DNA of 6,179 nucleotides from Chloroflexota bacterium (GCA_025350285.1 JANXYE010000529.1:1-6179), one strand, 5' to 3'; positions 1 through 5,932 are shown, numbered from the stretch's first letter. Numbers and translations: made by a program. The notes: generated by a model not told the origin, from the letters alone.

Positions 1-4
1 CCCC

Positions 5-70
5 GGCGCGGCTCCGGCCGTGGACCCAGGCGGAATTGCCAACGCATCTCACGCCCGCAGGAGCCGCGCC
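5..70. repeat. Perfect 11-bp inverted repeat with a 44-nt loop
   Basis: GGCGCGGCTCC at 5-15 is matched exactly by its reverse complement GGAGCCGCGCC at 60-70. Inside the loop a further 4-bp pairing is possible (29-32 with 52-55). It lies about 70 bp beyond the 3' end of the minus-strand oxidoreductase gene, so it could fold in that transcript and act in 3'-end formation. The loop is too long and there is no T-run, so it is not a classical intrinsic terminator. An 8-bp palindrome CGCTAGCG (81-88) follows. Nothing in 1-138 looks coding. The arms are directly visible; the function is unknown. Confidence 0.4.
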
Positions 71-138
71 CCTCTGTGGGCGCTAGCGTCTCGTGTGCGA
101 CGGCCAGGAGTTCAGCTCGGTTGACCTACGCCCAAATT

Positions 139-1101
139 TCACCCGTGCGCCAGATCGACCAGCGGCGCGAAGAAGTCCACGTGCTTCGGCCACGTCGCCG
201 AGTCCGGGTTGGCCTCCCAGAAGTTCGTCTCGATGATGATGTGGTCGATGCCCGCGTCCTTGCACTCCCGCGTCTTCTTCGCCATCTCATCGATGCCGCC
301 GTGCCACGAAATGCCGCCGAAGAAGCCGCCATCCCAGGGGGCGACGCCCTCCATCGTCGGGTTCGCGAAGATCCGCAGGTAGACCGGGAGCTTCTCGCTT
401 CGGCCGTTCTCCGCCACCATGCCGTCGAGCGTCTTGCGCACATCGGCGGTCGCGCTGGCGGGCATGCCGGCCGGGTTCCAGCCGTCGGCGTACTTGGCGC
501 AGCGGGCGAGGGACTTCGGGTTGCCGCCGCCCGTGAGGATGGGCACGTACGGCTCACCATTCGCCCGCCGCTGAAACGGCTTTGGCGAGGAATCGCATGG
601 GCCAAAGTCGAAGAATTCGCCGTGGTACTCCACCGGGTCGCCCAACCAGGCGGCTTTCAGCGCTTTGACGAAGTCCGTCATGCGGCCGCCACGGCGTTCG
701 AATGGCGTGTCCATGTGTTCGTACTCTTCGGCCATCCAGCCCAGCCCGAGCCCGCAGAGCGCCCGGCCTTCAGAGAGGATGTCGAGGGTCGCCATGCGCC
801 GCGCGAGGAGCAGCGGGCGGTGATAGGCGGTCACGAGGATGGACGTGCCGAGCTGCACCTTTTCCGTGATGGCGGCGCAGTACGAGAGCAACTCCAACGG
901 CTGCAGCAGATTCTTATACGGAGTCGGCATGGGCACGCCAGCCATACCAGCGTAGCCGGTTTTCGGGACAGCCTTCCATTGGAAGTGCTCCTGCACCCAG
1001 AGCGAATCGAACCCGGCCGCCTCGGCGCGGATGGTGAAATCATGGACCGCCCGCCGGTCCGCGTAAGGTCCAAGGGCGGGAACGCAGATGCCAACTTTCA
1101 T
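139..1101 (-). CDS. LLM-class (luciferase-like) F420/flavin-dependent oxidoreductase
   Basis: This is a 320-residue cytosolic protein of the bacterial luciferase-like monooxygenase fold (TIM barrel), resembling the TIGR03619-type F420-dependent oxidoreductases. Members bind F420 or FMN and oxidise or reduce small organic substrates; the substrate here is unknown. Visible family features are the N-terminal strand MKVGICVPALG, the FDSLWVQEHF segment (31-40), LGTSILVTAYHRPLLLARRMATLD (about 84-107), the GLGLGWMAEEY motif (117-127) with FERRGGRMTDFV after it, and YADGWNP (204-210). The C-terminal strand-helix region runs to the end, so the length is normal. The frame is open for 57 more codons upstream. 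I chose the ATG at 1101 because the family consensus begins there and a GGAGG sits 5 nt before it. The gene is divergent from the peptidase gene and ends with TGA, evidence that TGA is a stop in this genome. The family call is firm; F420 versus FMN is inference. Confidence 0.9.
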   Translation of the reverse strand: MKVGICVPALGPYADRRAVHDFTIRAEAAGFDSLWVQEHFQWKAVPKTGYAGMAGVPMPTPYKNLLQPLELLSYCAAITEKVQLGTSILVTAYHRPLLLARRMATLDILSEGRALCGLGLGWMAEEYEHMDTPFERRGGRMTDFVKALKAAWLGDPVEYHGEFFDFGPCDSSPKPFQRRANGEPYVPILTGGGNPKSLARCAKYADGWNPAGMPASATADVRKTLDGMVAENGRSEKLPVYLRIFANPTMEGVAPWDGGFFGGISWHGGIDEMAKKTRECKDAGIDHIIIETNFWEANPDSATWPKHVDFFAPLVDLAHG

Positions 1102-1106
1102 CGAAG

Positions 1107-1111
1107 CCTCC
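1107..1111 (-). promoter_or_regulatory. Shine-Dalgarno site of the LLM oxidoreductase
   Basis: GGAGG on the minus strand, 5 nt before the ATG at 1101-1099. It decides the start: the 57-codon upstream extension to 1272 has no family similarity and covers the regulatory-looking repeats. Confidence 0.75.
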
Positions 1112-1154
1112 AGGCTGGTTGTGTCAGGTAGCCCGGAAGCATACGCGATGGCGG

Positions 1155-1272
1155 GCCAACGTTCCTTGCCGGATGGCCAACCCGCCGTGCTTGGCCGCCA
1201 AGATGCCAAATCCTCAACGCTGAAGGAAGTCACGCGGCCCGAAACTTGGACCCTTGGCTTCTTGGCGGCCAA
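1155..1272. promoter_or_regulatory. Cluster of GCCAA/TTGGC elements in the divergent intergenic region (candidate operator)
   Basis: The 231-bp gap between the divergent oxidoreductase and peptidase starts holds five GCCAA (starting at 1155, 1176, 1197, 1205, 1268) and three of the reverse complement TTGGC (1191, 1254, 1262). Well under one occurrence would be expected in 118 bp at this composition. Three GCCAA are exactly 21 bp apart, about two helical turns. Two full palindromes result: TTGGCCGCCAA (1191-1201, extendable to CTTGGCCGCCAAG at 1190-1202) and TTGGCGGCCAA (1262-1272), which are reverse complements of each other with centres 71 bp apart. This looks like binding sites for a dimeric regulator acting on both divergent genes. 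I see no convincing -35/-10 pair on either strand, and no regulator gene is in the window. Confidence 0.4.
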
Positions 1273-1317
1273 CTCTTGTCGTGCCGGAACGCCGGGGTTC
1301 GCCTACACTCCGGCGGC

Positions 1318-1325
1318 GGGGAAGG
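1318..1325 (+). promoter_or_regulatory. Probable ribosome binding site of the M20 peptidase
   Basis: Purine-rich GGGGAAGG, 7 nt before a GTG at 1333-1335. It supports GTG 1333 as the start, rather than the more distant 1246, from which 29 extra residues without M20 similarity would be added. Confidence 0.5.
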
Positions 1326-1332
1326 CACGCGC

Positions 1333-2630
1333 GTGGGGAAGAGCATCGATTGGGAGGCGGCGACCGTGGAGGCCACTTCCCTCCTGCGCGAGTACCTGCG
1401 GATAGACACATCCAACCCACCCGGCAACGAGGCCCTGGCCGTCGATTTCCTGGCGGGCATCCTCACCGCCGAGGGGATCCACTTCGAAACGGCCGAATCC
1501 GCGCCCGGGCGTTCGAATCTGGTCGCCACCATCGGCCCGGATGAGCCCAACGTTTGCCTGCTGAACCACACCGATGTCGTGCCCGTAGAACGCCGCTTCT
1601 GGGATATCGACCCGTTCGCCGGGGATCTGCGCGAGGGCGCCATCTGGGGCTCGGCGCCCTCGACATGAAGGGCATGGCGATCATCGAACTGATGGTCTTC
1701 CTCACGCTCAAGCGCCAGGGCGTCGCTCTTCGCAAGGGAGTGCGCTTTCTCGCCGCCGCCGACGAAGAAGCCGGGAGCGCCCAGGGCATCACCTGGATCG
1801 CCGAGCATCGCCCGCGGTGGATGGCCTCCGAACTCGTGATCAACGAAGGGGCGTACGGCCTGACCGGTCTCGGCGGCGCGGCCAACCAGGTCTTCCAGAT
1901 CGCCCCCAGCGAAAAGATCCCGCTCTGGGTGCGGCTCACCACCCGCGGACGCCCGGGCCACGGTTCAGTCCCCCACGGCGACAACTGCGCCGACCGCATG
2001 GTCGCCGCCCTCGGCCGGGTCGCCGCCTGGCCGCAGCAGACGCGCGTCACACACCTGGTACGCGAGCACGCCGACGCCATGCGCGCGGCCGGCGCCTGGC
2101 AGGGTGCGACCGATCAGGACATCATCGAGCTGGCCAGCCGCAGCCCGGCCATCCGCGCGCGCGTCGCCAACACGATCGCCCTGACGACAATCAACACGGG
2201 CATCAAGGTCAACGTGATTCCGTCCGAGGCCACCGCCACGCTCGACATCCGCCTCTTGCCCGATGTCGAAGTGGACCCGTTCCTCGCGGACTTGAAGCGC
2301 GTCATCGCTGATGAGCGCGTCGAAGTCGAAGTCCTCAACCGTTTCAGCGGCGCCGAATCGCCGATGGACCACCAGTTCGTGGCGGTCGTGGGGGAGGTTG
2401 TGCGCGACCTCGCCGAAGGCGCGGTTGTCGCGCCGGACCTGATGAGTGGCTTCACCGATTCGCGGGTGTACCGTCTCAAGGGCATCCCGGCTTACGGCTT
2501 CGTGCCCTGCCTCGTCCCGCCCGAAGAACTGGCCGGCATCCACGGGCACAACGAACGCATCAGCGTCGATAATCTGCGCCTGGGCATGCAGGTGCTCTAT
2601 GAAGTAGTAAGGAGGCTTTGCGCGGCATGA
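1333..2630 (+). pseudogene. M20 family metallopeptidase (ArgE/DapE/CPG2-like), interrupted by a one-base frameshift
   Basis: Read through the frameshift, this encodes about 432 residues, a normal length for M20 zinc hydrolases, which remove acyl or peptide groups from amino-acid substrates. All expected active-site elements are present: NHTDVVP (His79, Asp81), GALDMKGM (bridging Asp111), ADEE (catalytic Glu145, ligand Glu146), a possible further ligand in INEG (about 172), RPGHGS in the dimerisation lid, and a C-terminal GIHGHNE (ligand His404). The 5' part is read in one frame to TGG at 1645-1647; GALDMKG then continues in another frame from CTC at 1650. One base is missing in the run TGGGGC (1645-1650); restoring any base gives Trp-Gly-Leu-Gly, as expected. 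In the unshifted frame a TGA follows at 1666-1668. Since no key residue is lost, either a sequencing or assembly indel or a very recent mutation is likely. The gene ends in TGA overlapping the next ATG. The exact substrate is unknown. Confidence 0.88.
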
Positions 2631-3586
2631 ACGATTACATCGCGTGGCTCGATAGCCCGTCCGGCGCGACCGCCGCCCGTGTTGGGGGCAAAGGCGCCAG
2701 TCTCGCTCGGCTTGGCGAAGCCGGCTTTCCCGTCCCGCCAGGGTTCGCCGTCACGGTCGATGCCTATTACGCCTTTCACCACGCCCACAGCATTGATGAC
2801 GCGCTGGACCTGCTACTCGCCCTCAGCGGCCGCCCGACGCCCGCGGTCGTGCGCGAAGCCTGCGCGCCAATCCTCCAGAAGCTGGAGACGGCCTCCCTGC
2901 CGGCGGACATCGCGAGCATGATCCGCGACGCGTATCAGGAACTCGAAGCCAAGACCGGCCCGCACGCCACCTACGCCGTGCGCTCCAGCGGGGTGAGCGA
3001 AGACGGCGCCGGGGCGAGCTTCGCCGGCCTCTACGAGAGCTACATCAACCTCAGCGGATCGGACGCCGTCTCGCGCGCCGTGCAGGATTGTTACCACTGC
3101 CTCTGGCAGCCCCGCGCCGCCCACTATCGCACCATCAAAGGCATCGACCACCGCAAAGAGGCGATGGGGGTGGTCGTCATGCAGACCGTGGCCAGCCACG
3201 TCAGCGGCGTCGCCTTCAGCCTCAACCCCGTCACCGGGGCCACCGATGAGGTGCTGATCAACGCCTCCTGGGGCCTTGGCGAATCGATCGTTTCGGGCTT
3301 CGTCACGCCCGACAACTACATCGTCGCGAAGGATGGCACGGTGCGCGCGAAGGACATCTACGAAAAGCAGGTGCGCGTTGTCCCGGTCGCTGGCGGGACC
3401 GAGAAGCAGGACACGCCCGCCGAGCTTGCGAACGTCTCCTCGCTCACAGACGATCAGGTGCGGCAGGTGTCCGAGACGACAATCGCGGTCGAACGCCATT
3501 ACGGCTGCCCGATGGACATCGAGTTCGCCTACGACGCCGCCGGGCGGTTCTATCTCCTCCAGGCGCGTCCGGTCACGACGCGCTAG
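2627..3586 (+). CDS. Stand-alone PEP/pyruvate-binding ATP-grasp domain protein (PEP synthase / rifampin phosphotransferase N-domain like)
   Basis: This 319-residue protein consists only of the PPDK_N-type ATP-grasp domain (PF01326) found at the N-terminus of PEP synthase, pyruvate phosphate dikinase and rifampin phosphotransferase. There it binds ATP and phosphorylates a swivelling histidine domain. Visible motifs are GGKGASL (20-26), GFPVPPGFAVT (33-43), YAVRSSGVSED (116-126), SGVAFSLNPVTG (193-204), ASWGLGESIVSG (213-224), PMDIEF (295-300) and LLQARPVT (310-317), the usual end of this domain. The histidine domain and the PEP- or substrate-binding domain are absent, and the sequence after the TAG does not encode them in any frame. 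The ATG at 2627 overlaps the peptidase TGA (ATGA), so translation is probably coupled; AAGGAGG at 2609-2615 lies 11 nt upstream. A TTG at 2618 is too close to that site. A free-standing domain could work with a separate histidine-domain protein or have another ATP-dependent role. The domain call is firm; the reaction is unknown. Confidence 0.88.
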   Translation: MNDYIAWLDSPSGATAARVGGKGASLARLGEAGFPVPPGFAVTVDAYYAFHHAHSIDDALDLLLALSGRPTPAVVREACAPILQKLETASLPADIASMIRDAYQELEAKTGPHATYAVRSSGVSEDGAGASFAGLYESYINLSGSDAVSRAVQDCYHCLWQPRAAHYRTIKGIDHRKEAMGVVVMQTVASHVSGVAFSLNPVTGATDEVLINASWGLGESIVSGFVTPDNYIVAKDGTVRAKDIYEKQVRVVPVAGGTEKQDTPAELANVSSLTDDQVRQVSETTIAVERHYGCPMDIEFAYDAAGRFYLLQARPVTTR

Positions 3587-3623
3587 CGGCCCCCCCGTGG
3601 CCGCTGGCGTAGCCCCCGCACCT
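3586..3623 (+). repeat. Direct repeat copy 1 with hairpin at the stop codon of the ATP-grasp gene
   Basis: The repeat body (3587-3623, 37 nt) starts immediately after the TAG. A 6-bp stem GCGGCC (3586-3591) / GGCCGC (3599-3604) encloses a 7-nt C-rich loop and begins with the last base of the stop codon. The unpaired tail TGGCGTAGCC(C)CCGCACCT is shared with copy 2. There is no T-run, so a standard intrinsic terminator is unlikely; a role in 3'-end processing or as a REP-like element is possible. Confidence 0.55.
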
Positions 3624-3647
3624 CGCCCGTCCCGATCCGCCGGAGTC

Positions 3648-3683
3648 GCGGCCCCCCGAGGCCGCTGGCGTAGCCCCGCACCT
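3648..3683 (+). repeat. Direct repeat copy 2 with hairpin
   Basis: Second copy of the repeat (body 3649-3683, 35 nt), 62 bp downstream of the first. It has the same GCGGCC/GGCCGC stem (3648-3653 with 3660-3665), a 6-nt loop, and the same tail ending GCACCT. It differs from copy 1 by a shorter C-run in two places and one base in the loop (GTGG against GAGG). Arms and tail are conserved, suggesting duplication of a structured unit. Confidence 0.55.
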
Positions 3684-4052
3684 ATCCCCTCACACCTACC
3701 GGCTCCCGCCTACTCAGCGGAGGATGTCCAGCGGTCCGCGGCGACGGGCGCCACCATCAAGTCTCGGTACTCATGAAACGCATCCACCGCGCTCTCCGCT
3801 TTCCGCTCGCTCCTGACACCCCGCCCTCCGACCTCCGCACGCCCCGCTCCACACTGCATCCACAGCGCCTCCACACGATCATCGATCATAGCCGGACCAC
3901 TGGAGGTCCACATGCCAACCACACCATGCGCCCGCGACCTCTCATCGCTCTCCCCGCATCCCTCACCCCACGTCCGCTCCACAGCCGCGCGCCCCCACTT
4001 CCATGAGGTGACCACACGATCGCCTCACGAATTTCGCGGACCGTATCGAACG
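3684..4052. other. Gene-free, strongly C-skewed spacer between convergent genes
   Basis: No convincing gene is present in about 370 bp. By count, 3781-4020 has 119 C and 41 G on the plus strand, a strong skew unlike the flanking coding sequence. TCCACA occurs five times (starting at 3848, 3859, 3870, 3907, 3978), the first three exactly 11 bp apart. Small hairpins are possible: GGACC/GGTCC (3894-3898 with 3905-3909), and TGAGG/CCTCA (4004-4008 with 4023-4027), which lies just past the 3' end of the minus-strand methyltransferase gene but lacks a T-run. Open frames here (for example minus-strand 3710-4015) have no recognisable similarity or ribosome site. The spacer probably contains the transcription ends of both convergent units. 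Confidence 0.5.
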
Positions 4053-5225
4053 CTACGAGCCGAACAGGCGGTGGCTCGCGATCGCCGCGCCTTCGCTCAG
4101 CGATCGCAGCTTCGCCCACACAACCTCTTCCGCCACCATGCCGAAGCCGGCGCTCGTATCGAAGCCGCAATCGGTCCCGGCGAGCACGCGGTGGGGGTCG
4201 CCGACGGCTTCGGCGGCCAGCACGATGCGGTCGGCCACAACCTCCGGGTGCTCCACGTAGTTGGTGGTCGTATCGATGACGCCGGCGATGAGCGACACGC
4301 CCGGCGGCAGCGGCAGTTCGCGGAAGAGCCGGTATTCGTGGGCATGGCGCGGGTTCGCCATCGAGATCATCAGCGCGCCGACATCCGCGCGGTAGAGATG
4401 CGGCAACAGCGTCCGCAGCGGGATGTCCAGTTCGTGCGGGCCTTCGTAGTTGCCCCAGCAGACGTGCAGCCGTTTGCGTTCCGCCGGGACGGCCGACGAG
4501 GCAAGGTTGATCGCGTCGATAACGTAGTCAACGAAGGCAAGGAACTCGGATTCGGGCCGGTGCGCGTAGAGCGTGTGGCGCTCCATCGCGAGGTCGGGCG
4601 CGTCCAACTGGAGGAGGTAGCCACGCGCGGCGATGCCTTCGTACTCGTAGCGCAACGCTTCCGCCACTGCGGTCACGTATGGCTCGATGGCGCCGTAGTG
4701 CGTGTCCCGCATGGCGCAGGCGACGATACCCGGCGAAGGCGCCGTCATGAACCGGCTCTCGAAGCTCGCCCCGGAGATAGCGAGCGCGCGGTCGAAGGCG
4801 TCGCACTCGGCCGCGAACGAGCGCCGGCCGGCATCGCTGTAGGCCACCGGACCAACGCACTCGGGCGGCGTGCCGAGGCTCACGCCCTGGTTCCAGCCGG
4901 CCCGGCGCATCGTTTCGACGAAGGACGGGTAGAGGACCATGTCCTGCATCGCGACCCGCCGCCAGTGGCCGCCGAAGCCGTCCATCCGGTGCTGGACGTA
5001 GGTGAAGAAGCTCTCTCGGGCCTGTTCGCCGTCGTTCGCGATGTCGATCCCGGCGGCGGACTGCTTGAGGACGGCCTCGCGCGTGGCATTGGCGACGGCC
5101 ACGGCACGGGCCTCGCCATCGACGTGCTCCCAGCGAGAACTCGCGCGCAGGAGATCGACGAGCGCCGGCGGCCGCGGGAGAGAACCGGCGTGGGTGGTGA
5201 GGATGCGATGGTCGGAACGCTGCAT
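4053..5225 (-). CDS. Cobalamin-independent methionine synthase-like protein (MetE C-terminal domain family, COG0620)
   Basis: This 390-residue cytosolic protein corresponds to the C-terminal catalytic barrel of MetE, without its N-terminal folate-side barrel. Relatives are zinc enzymes that activate a thiol (homocysteine, coenzyme M) for alkyl transfer. Visible features are TTHAGSLPRP (10-19), AGIDIANDGEQ (58-68), LLQLDAPDLAM (204-214), the zinc-ligand pair HVC (His254, Cys256), NPRHAHEY (291-298) and AGTDCGF (349-355, Cys353 as further ligand). The Glu ligand expected just before NPRH appears to be Ser288 in the stretch LMISMANPRH, so the zinc site may be altered. The ATG at 5225 has only a weak GAGG 8 nt upstream. 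The gene lies 84 bp after the redoxin on the same strand, so a shared transcript is plausible, and ends with TAG. Methionine synthesis is a family-based guess; an alternative thiol alkyltransferase is equally possible. Confidence 0.85.
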   Translation of the reverse strand: MQRSDHRILTTHAGSLPRPPALVDLLRASSRWEHVDGEARAVAVANATREAVLKQSAAGIDIANDGEQARESFFTYVQHRMDGFGGHWRRVAMQDMVLYPSFVETMRRAGWNQGVSLGTPPECVGPVAYSDAGRRSFAAECDAFDRALAISGASFESRFMTAPSPGIVACAMRDTHYGAIEPYVTAVAEALRYEYEGIAARGYLLQLDAPDLAMERHTLYAHRPESEFLAFVDYVIDAINLASSAVPAERKRLHVCWGNYEGPHELDIPLRTLLPHLYRADVGALMISMANPRHAHEYRLFRELPLPPGVSLIAGVIDTTTNYVEHPEVVADRIVLAAEAVGDPHRVLAGTDCGFDTSAGFGMVAEEVVWAKLRSLSEGAAIASHRLFGS

Positions 5226-5309
5226 GGTTGGGGCCTCGGCGCCTCGCTGGTGGCCGTTAGCGGCTGGCTCTCGTCCGGCGTTGAGCGTACGTGGTCACAT
5301 CGGGCGACG

Positions 5310-5876
5310 CTACGGGTGAGTGGCCGCGGAGGTTGCGGCGGCAAGGAGTCTCTCGATCGAGGGCCGGTCCGCGGGCTCGACGCTGGTGTGGGCGAAGCGT
5401 ACGCGCCCGCTCGCATCGATCAGGAAGTCGCCGCCGAGCTGGCGCGCATCAGCGACTGGCTTAGGCGGGCGTTCGCCGCGCAGGATGGCGCGACCGTAGA
5501 AGACGACGGTCTTCGGGGAGGCCCACGTGCGAACGAGGCTCGCCCGGCCGAGGCCGTAGGCGTGGTACACGGCGCGCTCGGGATCGGCCAGGACGGGGAA
5601 CCCGAAGTCCGCGCCCTCCAGGTACCAGCGGACGCGCGGGAGTTCCTCGAAGGAGACGAGGAGGACTTCGGTGTTCAGCTCGGCCAGTCGCTTCCGTTCG
5701 CGCCACAACTGCGACGCATGCTCTCGGCAGGGCAGTCAGCCGAGGTGGCGAAGGAAGACGAGCAGCAGGCTGCCCCTGGCAAAGCCGTCGAGGGAACGCG
5801 TGGCGCCGTCCGAGCAGGGGCCGGAGAAGGCGGGCGCGGGCGAGCCAACGCGCAGCGTCGTGAGGGCGGGCGGCAT
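5310..5876 (-). CDS. AhpC/TSA-like redoxin with in-frame TGA at the redox cysteine: candidate UxxC selenoprotein
   Basis: Reading through one TGA (5738-5736, codon 47) gives 188 residues with a thioredoxin-fold peroxiredoxin-like sequence (AhpC-TSA_2 type, PF13911, the broader family that includes eukaryotic PRXL2/SelU). The N-terminal part has VGSPAPAF (10-17) and the strand LLLVFLRHLG (37-46). Next comes TGA-LPCREH, where relatives have CxxCREH, so TGA replaces the first cysteine and the second (Cys50) is kept. It continues with TEVLLVSFE, FPVLADPERAVYHAYGL, and a C-terminal QLGGDFLIDASGRVRFAHTS block, all typical, to a TAG. The same frame is used on both sides, so this is not a frameshift. 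The start ATG at 5876 has GGAGG 6 nt upstream and fits the family N-terminus. Such proteins reduce peroxides or disulfides. Automated calling would give two fragments or only the part from 5708. The alternatives are a nonsense mutation or a base error. The family is firm; selenocysteine is inferred. Confidence 0.8.
5702..5738 (-). promoter_or_regulatory. Candidate selenocysteine codon and downstream bacterial SECIS-like stem-loop
   Basis: The UGA is 5738-5736. Counting nucleotides after it, CUG (6-8) plus CGA (10-12) can pair with UCG (22-24) plus CAG (25-27), with one bulged C and a 9-nt apical loop beginning with G. GCC (3-5) can pair with GGC (32-34) below an internal loop. Alternative folds pair UGACUGC with GCAGUUG (5738-5732 with 5712-5706), or form a weaker stem whose loop begins with GU 21 nt after the UGA. 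Bacterial SECIS elements lie directly downstream of the UGA with a G at the start of the apical loop. The most stable-looking fold places the loop slightly closer than I would expect, so this is suggestive only. Confidence 0.35.
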
Positions 5877-5882
5877 AGGACT

Positions 5883-5887
5883 CCTCC
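5883..5887 (-). promoter_or_regulatory. Shine-Dalgarno site of the redoxin
   Basis: GGAGG within AAGGGAGGAG on the minus strand, 6 nt before the ATG at 5876-5874. It fixes the start of the redoxin upstream of the in-frame TGA. That argues the whole region, not just the part after the TGA, is meant to be translated. Confidence 0.75.
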
Positions 5888-5915
5888 CTTGCGAGGATAC
5901 GCTGGCGCGCGGAAT

Positions 5916-5932
5916 GATGCCGCCGAGGCATC
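5916..5932 (-). other. 6-bp GC-rich hairpin in the redoxin leader
   Basis: GATGCC (5916-5921) and GGCATC (5927-5932) form a perfect stem with a 5-nt loop, about 40 nt upstream of the redoxin start codon. The rest of 5877-6045 has no gene and no convincing promoter. TATCCT (5899-5894 on the minus strand) resembles a -10 box but lacks a partner and sits too near the start codon. Confidence 0.3.

Noticed and set aside
76..1131. A 351-codon plus-strand open frame
   Set aside because: Antisense shadow of the LLM oxidoreductase, with low-complexity Arg/Val/His-rich product and no motif.
1102..1272. A 57-codon N-terminal extension of the LLM oxidoreductase
   Set aside because: The family start and a good GGAGG are at 1101; the extension has no similarity and overlaps the palindromic GCCAA cluster.
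1276..1309. TTGTCG and TACACT as a promoter for the peptidase
   Set aside because: The spacer is 22 bp, too long for a standard sigma-70 promoter, and the implied start would fall on the ribosome site.
1645..1651. Programmed -1 frameshift in the peptidase gene
   Set aside because: CTGGGGC does not fit the X-XXY-YYZ rule, and M20 peptidases are not known to me to use frameshifting.
3848..3983. TCCACA repeats as DnaA boxes of a replication origin
   Set aside because: None matches TTATCCACA closely (the best has two mismatches), there is no AT-rich unwinding region, and no dnaA, dnaN or rep gene is present.
3710..4015. A possible 101-codon minus-strand gene in the convergent spacer
   Set aside because: No recognisable domain, no good ribosome site, and composition follows the C-skewed spacer rather than the genes.
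5736..5738. Genome-wide reassignment of TGA (to Trp or Gly) as an explanation of the redoxin TGA
   Set aside because: TGA ends two other genes in the window at their family-expected C-termini, no other gene contains in-frame TGA, and the site aligns with a cysteine rather than Trp or Gly.
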